From NCBI GenBank assembly GCA_000226015.1, contig JH154547.1, positions 12,273 through 53,327 on the forward strand: 41,055 bases of DNA, written 5' to 3'. The DNA comes from Mnemiopsis leidyi (Eukaryota; Ctenophora; Tentaculata; Lobata; Bolinopsidae). Under the pieces are notes generated by a model, which did no database searches, was not told the DNA's origin, and saw nothing but the letters and a program-made list of their open reading frames with translations. Shown here piece after piece: positions 33,901-41,055 of this stretch (the first letter of the stretch is position 1; every line of letters begins with the position of its first letter). The position numbers were made by a program, and so were the translations under genes.

Positions 33901-36900
33901 CCATTCAAGAAAACTCTGAGTTGTTACTTTACGAAAGCGTTAAGTTTTCCATCGACGTAGACCGTTATTTTACTCGTTACTCGGAAACTCAGCTTGAAAA
34001 AAAAACTTCATTGGATAGTTTTTTTTTCAGTCTGCTACCGACATTGTTGATTATATATCGTATTAGCTATTCTTATTCGAATATTTCCCCCGCTTTACAA
34101 AAAACAAAACATGAACAAAAGCTACTAGATGCAGGTAGTATGCCACAAGTGCTACATTCAACAACCCGTAAACTACTCCATAGTCCATAGCTCTGCATAC
34201 AGTTAACAACCAATAGCCTTGCTCTGTACGGACATTACGGACTAAAACAGCAGTTATTAGCCCACATATTCTAACAGGAAGGAATCATTAACCCGACTTT
34301 GACCTAAATTACGGTCCTGTAGTATGTAGTGGTACTCAATTATCGTAATTATCATGTGTCGAGTAATTATCATGTGTCGAGTAATTATCATGTGTCCAGT
34401 AATTATTATGTGTCGAGTAATTATCATGTGTCCAGTAATTATCATGTGTCGAGTAATTATCATGTGTCGTGTAGTTATCATGTGTCCAGGTGTTAGTACC
34501 GTGACGGATTAGTTGTTATTTCTGTGCGGGTAAGATCAGTGATTATGTAGAGATTACTGTACAATCTTTATTGGTCGTTAGTAAGCAGTTCGTCTCTGTA
34601 CACTGTACAATATACTACAATATAGTACAATATATTACAATATATTACAATATATTACAATACATACTACAGTGTACATAATGTGAAGAGTCCCTGTATA
34701 GACAGTTGCACATTGCAGTTTCAAAAGATTTTAAAGCATGCCATAAAACGTACAGCTATTCGCACATTGTTGTGTCTGATACCAATATAATATCATGTTC
34801 TTCCTCACACCTCAGATTTGTGTTTAAACATGTTGATAATCACCTGGGCACGCGAATTTCCGCAATCATTAGAACAGGTCATTAGAACAGGTCATAATAC
34901 TTCACTCATTACAGATACTCATTACAGATACTCATAACGATTGGACAGCATTCTGACCGTTACAAGGTTGTAATATCAAATGTAGCTGGATGTATCTGCT
35001 ACAAGGTCATTGTTGTGCCTCTAATTTTGTAGCTGCATTATCACCACCTGCCCTATAACATCATGGTCCAAATTGCAGTTTCAGGTTTGCCGTGATTACT
35101 TCAAATAAGAAGTAAGATCCTTGTGATTTTCCCCCGTGTGGTATTATCATTATGGCGCTACTACTGAGCATTCTGAGTAATATGCCGTAGCTCACAGGAA
35201 CATTTCGCCCAAAACTTCTCCAAAAATTACACGATTACTCTTGTTTTTTGACTATTTGACCAAGGAATATATGTTTTCCCCGCTATTGCCTTCAAGTAGA
35301 CCAATGATAAATGAATTGCCTCAATTGGTTGTTTTAGGACAGGCCCGTTAATCGTGTGCTGCTTGCCAACCTTGAACCTAATCGATAGCAATATAATCGA
35401 CACTCGGACAGTCCTCAGTCCAATTTTCTATTAATTCCATCCTCCTCCATTTTCTCGACAAGCACTTTGTTTTCTCTTGATTCACTTACGTGCAAGTCTA
35501 CTGTTGAGCCCCCTATTTTTTTCTGTAAAATAAGTTTCTAAAACTTTAGTGTGGTTTTAATCGGGGAGGGATTAGGGAACCTTTTTCAGGTCCTCATTTC
35601 GAGCAAGCTGAACTCCCAGAGGTGCGCAATGAATGATAACGGGTGTTTTATGTTAATGTGGGTGGGCCAAAAATCAACCAAGCCACGTGATGTGTACGGA
35701 GCAGCTATTTGAACGGACACGATTTCCACTGACAGACGACAGTCAATTCAGAAAATTCATGGACCGGCACCGTGCCGAGTCGGGTATGATCCGTCAACCT
35801 CTGCAATTTCCTGAATTGACTTTCAGTGGCAATCGTGTCCGTTCAAATGTCTAAAACTTTATGTCGGCCAAGAGTATTTCTCCATTTTAACTGGCAATGC
35901 GATGGATCTTGGTGAATTTAAAAAGAAGACGTCGCAGCAATATCTTAGCAGAATCCATAATATCGCATTTACTCCCTGTTAGCAAGTTGGTCAAGTTTTG
36001 TCGCATTGCGGTTTATGATATAAGTATCTTGGTCTTAAAAACTAAAATTGTTACACCTTAGAATTGGCTGATAATTGACATGTGAAGACATGAAATCATT
36101 TACAGATTTAGATATAACATCGAAATAAAGGAAACTTAGAGCTCACCTTAGAAGCACATCGTTTCACGTTTGGAATAATTTTCGATTCCGTGCCAACATA
36201 GAAAAGCAGGTTATACAGATTAATTGAGTTTTCTTAATTTCCTTAGGCAGTGACGATGAAGCCGATTTAGGAGAGGAACCTTGGAGTCCGCCAAAACAAG
36301 CTAAACTCGATCCAGAACAACTTGAGTCTTCGTTAGTATCTTAACTTCAGTTTGTCTTATTTTACCTCTTTGCTTCGTCTGTGAATAACAATAATAATAG
36401 TCCTTACATCCCGTTCTCTTCTGTCTCTGTACTTCCATGGATTTGTATTTACACTCTCTGGTTTTTGGTTCCGATCCCCCTTTCCCTAGAGTTAGCTGAC
36501 TCCGGATCGGGGGATTAACTACCGATGGCATGGAGCTTCCCTAGCCATCGATACCTCTATTTGAGATCCACTGTAATGATAAAATAAGTCTGAGCTAGTA
36601 TGTATTATGTTTCAATCTATTCCTAGACAATCTATTTATAAACAACAATCCTTTCATTCAGGTTAAATAGCGTTGACTGGTCTTCAAGGCAGCTCAAATT
36701 CGAGGAACAAGCTGAGAAAATGTCCTTAGAGGAAAGCAAAGCGAACAGTAAGGAACATATTCAATAAAGTTTTGATTTAATTGAGTATTGAATATTGGTG
36801 CAGAAGTTTATGCATGACTTGGAAAATTCAGGTCTTGGAAAATGCACTTTATTGATTTAATATGACAAATTTCCCTAGGTTTCAATTTTCCTTGCGTTTT

Positions 36901-37940
36901 TAAGTTACGATGGATAGGCAGCTAATCTCAAAGAGAACCCTTATAATAACATCTCCTCATTCTTGTTCTAACCCCCACTTTGTTTTAGAGGATTTCAAAA
37001 ACAAACGTTCTGCTCATTACAACGAATTTCTGGCCATGAAGGAGGCACGTGCTGCAGGACTATTGGACGACTCGGATGACGAGGAAGATGAAGAAAATGT
37101 TTGTGAATTCGTTTGTTTGCATCTGAATTTCTTAACTTTATCATTCATTATGAGTGTCTTTTTAATGAATCTTCGGTAATTATGTACCAATCAATGATTG
37201 GCAATCATCACTTGAAGGTATGATTATTGATTGATTCTTGAAATTTCATTTTTACTTTACCAACTATGTATTAATGAATCTTCTGAAGTATTTCTTTCTC
37301 ACAGGGTGTCGACCAAGCTGAAAAAATGGAAACTGAAGAACATCCTGTAAATTTAAGGTTTGCAAATTATGTTAATTGTGCAACCTTTTTGGTATCAAAA
37401 TCGGTTATTTCCATCAACCATGCCGATTTCACAATGTAAAAGTCACACTCGACATTTAATGCAACTGATCATTGTCAGTGGGGGAAGCACTTCCCTGGAC
37501 GTGAAGGAAACCAAACAAAGAAGAAGAGTTAGTATATCTTCGGAGGCAATGCCCGAATCTTCCAAGGACCCTGGTGAGTGTTCCTTGCTTTGTTGGTAAA
37601 TGTTAAACATTTGTAGGGGGTTGATAAACTTAAACAGACACGAATTTGTTGTTGCACAAGCTTTCAATGAACATTTGTTAATCGTCGTCAGCTTAACCGT
37701 TTGAGTTTTGACGTCCTATTTTACCGGACTAAGCTTTTAATTATACATTTCGATATTTTTCTTTATAGTTTATATCTTTACTTACTATATCTATCTTGCA
37801 TACCCTGAGCTGCTTTGCTCCACGATTTACCGTTCTGACGGATAGATATTTCAGGGAAGTTGTCAGAGTTCGAGAAAAAGAGAAGAGCACACTATTCCGG
37901 AGAGTTCAAACGTGCTGCATCCTCTGACAAATGTGAGTAG
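30969..37940 (+). CDS. PPP1R2: Protein phosphatase 1 inhibitor-2 (8 exons)
   Basis: Intrinsically disordered regulator that wraps around the PP1 catalytic subunit. Exons: 30969-31030, 32002-32120, 36247-36331, 36662-36747, 36989-37098, 37305-37357, 37479-37573, 37855-37940. GT-AG and phases fit throughout, giving 231 residues (human 205). Landmarks: RGILK (7-11, the KGILK motif), WDEENI to [15 protein letters not shown] (28-56, with T54 matching the GSK3 site Thr72), then [11 protein letters not shown] (120-130, the HYNE active-site motif) followed by an acidic [10 protein letters not shown] run as in vertebrate I-2. Odd: residues 209-223 ([15 protein letters not shown]) look like a second HYNE-type motif. 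RRRVS (186-190) is a PKA-like site. The donors of exons 5 and 6 (GTTTGT, GTTTGC) are weak. The last exon may continue through a GTGAGT at 37933 instead of stopping at TAG. Confidence 0.9.
31031..32001. other. PPP1R2 intron 1
   Basis: Open frames at 31183-31460 on both strands overlap a C-rich stretch that I do not recognise as coding. A CpG cluster (CGCGCGTCGACGCGCGCACG) lies near 31579-31598. Confidence 0.45.
33395..33482. repeat. Tandem repeat, CATAGTAACGTTA/CATAGTTA units
   Basis: CATAGTAAC repeats with GTTA spacers, about eight times, in PPP1R2 intron 2. Confidence 0.8.
34340..34490. repeat. 18-bp minisatellite
   Basis: The unit AATTATCATGTGTCGAGT occurs about eight times, the main variation being CGAG or CCAG. 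Because 18 is divisible by three, the reverse strand shows an open frame of a hexapeptide repeat (MIITRH), an artefact of the unit length. Confidence 0.95.
34608..34672. repeat. Tandem ATATTACAAT repeat
   Basis: A 10-12-bp unit repeated about six times, AT-rich, in PPP1R2 intron 2. Confidence 0.8.
35550..35852 (-). mobile_element. SINE-B relative, headless, with fold-back end
   Basis: Bases 35550-35805 match the SINE-B copy at 994-1245 (CTTTTTCAGGTCCTCATTTC, TGTACGGAGCAGCTATTTGA, CCGAGTCGGGTATGATCCG). Instead of the tRNA-like head, the left end on the minus strand (35806-35852) is the inverse of part of its own body: CTGAATTGACT and CAGTGGCAATCGTGTCCG mirror 35704-35757. The whole can form a hairpin with a loop of about 55 bases. 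Confidence 0.75.
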
Positions 37941-39478
37941 TCAGTATTATCACAATTGTAGGCTCTCTGTGATACTCCGGAATTGTGGATACAGTGGTGT
38001 TCAGCCATATCTGAATTCTAGAAAGGGCGTGACAAAGACGCTCAACTATCACACGTGCCGCACAATCGCACATCGTCAGTATTCCACCGGACTGGGTCGA
38101 AGACACTGCTCACAGTCAAATTTTGTTGACCATGTGCTGCGTTGCAGGTTGCACCATGCGCAATTTTCAAACATGTGGTGTCACTACAAGCATGTGAAAT
38201 ATGTGAAGTACTTCAGTGTCTGAGATGCTATGAGGCTGCTGGAATGTGCTGAGTAAAGTTTAGATTAGTCCACTTCAAATTTAAACTTAAGGCAGCTTGG
38301 GTTATAATAGCGAACTGCTTACTGCACACGTGAAGAAATGATAAAATATTGAATAACTCAGTGGGAGAGAGCTCAGCTGGAGAATCCTGATAACAACTCT
38401 ATACTTGTACTGTCGTATCGTAGGTACTATGACTGTATGTAGGTGCTATAACTATATGTAGGTGCTATAACTATATGTAGGTGCTATAACTATATGTAGG
38501 TGCTATAACTATATGTAGGTACTATAACTATATGTAGGTGCTATAACTATATGTAGGTACTATAACTATATGTAGGTGCTATAACTATATGTGCAGTGTC
38601 AACTTGTAGGAGGGGCGTCCTTGCGAACGTGGGCAATGTGGCTGACTATTTAAATCTTTCAATGGACGTGAATTTTACTTTTTTACGATACCTAACTGTT
38701 GCTTAATTTGTGACTATGCAGTGAATGCAGTTGTATTTTTTAGTGTTACCTGTGAAATGTACTAAAAGTTCGACTAATAGTGATCTAACATTAAAAAGAA
38801 AGTAAATATTGCTCAAACTCCGACTCTCAGAGAAGCATGCATTGTAGCACGTTATTTAACGCGTGCTGTCAAAAATGACGTTATACTGTAGCCTGTAACA
38901 CACGGTGTAATACGTGCTAGCGTGCTACTCGATGAGAAATTGTCTTTTTTATTATTGTAAATGAATGAAAATGAGCTCCATACATTAAGCAGCCTCTCCA
39001 GCAACCGGAAGGTCATCTGTATTTATTATTCCGTTGGAGCAAACAAAAATTAGGGGTTCACTTAAAAAATGAATTTTGGGGATCAGGTTTCATGAGTTTC
39101 AAATCAACTTCTTAAACAAAAATTGAAATGACTCTACTAAATTTTAGTACTAAAAATTAAAATGACTCTGTTATTAGCCTTCAAAAAAGATAGATGATAA
39201 TGATATTTGATTTTGAAAATAAGTGAAGTCAAACTGTAAAAATCAATTCTTTTGCAGACTGAAAAACCATTTGATCTCACAATACTCCCACTTTCACCGT
39301 CATGGTCCATGGATAAGCAAGTTTATGAATCAGCGTGATGATATCGTGCCCAGTTTTCTGACCAATTTCTGATAAGCAACTTTGAAATTTCCCGATTTCC
39401 CCAATTAGCCGGTATACAGACTATTACAGGAAGAGAGGGACACGAAATAGACAGAAAAGAGGACAAAGAAACTGAACT
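37941..39478. other. Downstream of PPP1R2
   Basis: Probable 3' UTR followed by intergenic sequence. It contains the 19-bp minisatellite at 38420-38592. No further exon recognised, though a CAG acceptor-like site at about 39259 could serve an alternative last exon. Confidence 0.4.
38420..38592. repeat. 19-bp minisatellite
   Basis: The unit GTAGGTGCTATAACTATAT is repeated about nine times with G/A alternation in GGTGC or GGTAC. Very homogeneous, so recent expansion is likely. Confidence 0.95.
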
Positions 39479-40498
39479 TTAAAATCTTGTCTCTCCGCGA
39501 ATCTTCACCAGACCTTGTCCACAACTGCCACATTGGCCTGATGTGAAATTTACACTGTACGAAGGAGAAAGTTGCGTCCGGTAAGGTTGGGAATTATTTG
39601 CCTCTGGCGTGCACGTATTTGATAGAAAATAATTTTCATTTAAGTGAAAGCTGAGCACTTGTGCGTGTAGCTGGGTCACGAAAATTTGTTTTCCACGAAT
39701 TTTTTATTGTTTTCTAGCAGTAGTATTTCTAGTACTAGTAGTAGTAATTGTGTATTGTGTATTATTGTTTTGCTATAGCAAATAGTGAAATATAATTTTA
39801 TCAAGACTGCGCGCCCTTTTGGTGTAAGTGTAACTGTAACTATTAGTATTATGATATTAGCCGTAGAGTTAGATTTAATGAACGTTTTTCTTCCCCTGTT
39901 CATGGCTTGTCAGTTAAGATCGTTACAAACTTAAGATCGTTACAAAAATTAAATATTGCAAGTTGTAGACAGATATTGTGCGATTTCAATATATGTGATA
40001 TGGGTTTTTTTTCAAAATCGGCCATTGTCTTTGTGTTTTAACTAAAGGGCGAATAAATTGAATTTACATATTCAAGGCGTTAAACTTTACCATCTTCATT
40101 CTGGATATAACTTTAACATTTATTTTTTGTCATTTCAAATCCTTGAAAAGTTTAGTTTTCTTGTTAAAATTTTGAATAAAGTTCAATAAATATCATACCA
40201 AGTTGAACTTGAACTTGAAGTTGAAATTATAATTAAGCGAGCTTTTGTTTTATGATAAATAATTTAAACATGATTACGTGCTGTAATAGTAATAGTATTA
40301 TAGTTACGAAGGTCTAAGTCGTTTGTTATGAAAATATAAAGCTTTCAAAAATTCAAAAAGTTTTGCTTTTCATCTTGCTCTAACCAGGGGTGTAGTTAAA
40401 ATGTAAAGCAATATCTTGGTTTGATCGCCAGCATGGCCAATGGCATATCATAATTTATTGCCTTTGCGCCCCAGAAACCTGATTCTTCTACTACGTGA
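39479..40498. other. No gene recognised
   Basis: AT-rich. Two AATAAA hexamers (40175 and 40185) could be poly(A) signals of an unseen transcript. Short minus-strand frames here have no recognisable homology. Confidence 0.4.
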
Positions 40499-40500
40499 TT

Positions 40501-40660
40501 GACGAGATGATATCCGCCTACCGTTCTTTAGCTGCGTGAGTCGGGTATCACCGCGACAAAAAATTGTAAATCTTAATCGGACTGATTGCGCGCCGGCAAA
40601 TAAAAAGTGTGCCTAAATTGCTCTAATAACCAGAGCCCTCTTGCGCGGGCCACCTTACTT
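40501..40660 (+). repeat. Dispersed repeat shared with the 6.8-8.6 kb mosaic
   Basis: GACGAGATGATATCCGCCTA, then GTGAGTCGGGTATCACCGCG, then after a spacer AACCAGAGCCCTCTTGCGCG. The same order occurs at 7346-7570 (AACCAGCGCCCTTTTGCGC), so this is a longer element of which both sites keep parts. Confidence 0.75.
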
Positions 40661-40686
40661 GTGGACCTCAGTCTTTGTTGCTTTGC

Positions 40687-40918
40687 ATTGTCTGACTTTG
40701 TCCGACCCTCATTCGAGGCGAATATGGAAATTAAATGACAGGAGGGTGCGCGCTGCCGTACAACGCTAAAGCTGGTCGCAAAAGAAATTTTTCGAGTATG
40801 AAATTTAAATTCATGAAAATGGGCCGCCGCGCGTGGTTGTATAGCAGCGCGCACCCTCCCGTAATTTTATTCGCTTCGAATATAAAGAGGGCCAGGGTCG
40901 GACAAGGTCAGACAGAAA
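40687..40918. mobile_element. Palindromic MITE
   Basis: The left arm (TGTCTGACTTTGTCCGACCC to GGAGGGTGCGCGCTGCCGTA, 40687-40762) is inverted at 40836-40918, with a spacer of about 73 bp. The left arm also matches 6988-7062. No coding content. Its likely ends are the TGTCTGAC/GTCAGACA boxes. Confidence 0.8.
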
Positions 40919-40979
40919 TAGCAGTACCATTTAAGGCTGCTTAAAATTGTAATTGTACATAAAAGTGTGTGGTGTCCCA

Positions 40980-41055
40980 ATTGTTGTACAGCAGCGCGCA
41001 CCCTCCCGTCATTTTATTCTCCGGGACCCTCTATTCGCTTCGAATGAGGGTCAGA
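40980..41055 (-). repeat. Half copy of the same MITE, cut by the window end
   Basis: TTGTACAGCAGCGCGCACCC to TTCGAATGAGGGTC repeats the right arm of the preceding palindrome, with an insert GGGACCCTCT near 41023. It runs beyond the window. Confidence 0.75.

Larger units (their letters stand above)
32121..36246. other. PPP1R2 intron 2 (4.1 kb)
   Basis: No exon recognised. It holds tandem repeats at 33395-33482, 34340-34490 and 34608-34672, and a SINE-B relative at 35550-35852. An 88-codon minus-strand frame at 32388-32654 has a hydrophobic run but no recognisable homology. Confidence 0.5.

Noticed and set aside
34257..34481. Open frame encoding an MIITRH repeat peptide
   Set aside because: Artefact of an 18-bp minisatellite whose unit length is a multiple of three.
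34340..34490. CRISPR-like array
   Set aside because: The units are adjacent with no unique spacers, and the window is eukaryotic; it is a minisatellite.

Overview
The window is animal (metazoan) nuclear DNA. It is AT-rich, with intron-split genes and GT-AG junctions, long introns full of transposons, tRNA-derived SINEs, and an interstitial TTAGGG tract. The genes are a MAP1LC3/ATG8 homologue, the branched-chain ketoacid dehydrogenase E1-alpha subunit, PPP1R2 (protein phosphatase 1 inhibitor-2) and a zinc-finger protein with a Regnase/N4BP1-like UBA domain. With the LINE types present, these suggest an invertebrate. I cannot place the phylum. One assembly gap of 401 N lies at 10999-11399.

Left part (1-17.8 kb): the 5' half of a MAP1LC3-like gene is on the minus strand (exons at 3927-3969 and about 3010/3083-3245) and probably runs off the left edge. 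Its downstream side holds a four-level transposon nest (417-1641). The rest is mostly transposon debris: SINEs, a LINE ORF1-like relic (6070-6745), a CpG-rich mosaic of short repeats with a consensus-perfect heat-shock element beside a TATA box (6840-8580), a broken retrotransposon with reverse transcriptase and restriction-like endonuclease (11494-13920) that is itself split by a terminal-inverted-repeat element carrying TTAGGG repeats (13608-13800), LINE fragments, and a 3.2-kb TA-flanked DNA transposon (14541-17744).

Middle part (17.9-28.9 kb): BCKDHA on the plus strand reconstructs as eight exons giving 426 residues. Its last intron (7.4 kb) contains two tandem paralogous two-exon genes on the same strand (23865-24474 and 26220-27028). 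Each encodes an 88-89 residue protein with a C2HC zinc finger and a UBA-like domain. Both share a duplicated promoter-proximal motif, and the second has an almost perfect 172-bp palindrome in its intron. This nested pair is the most novel biology I see here.

Right part (29-41 kb): PPP1R2 on the plus strand reconstructs as eight exons giving 231 residues. All three hallmark I-2 regions are present, plus a second C-terminal copy of the HYNE-like PP1-binding motif. Its introns and downstream region hold minisatellites, a fold-back SINE relative, and palindromic repeat elements related to the 6.8-8.6 kb mosaic.

The genes belong to unrelated processes (autophagy, branched-chain amino acid breakdown, PP1 control, possible ubiquitin/RNA-linked signalling), so only the intron nesting suggests any regulatory link.
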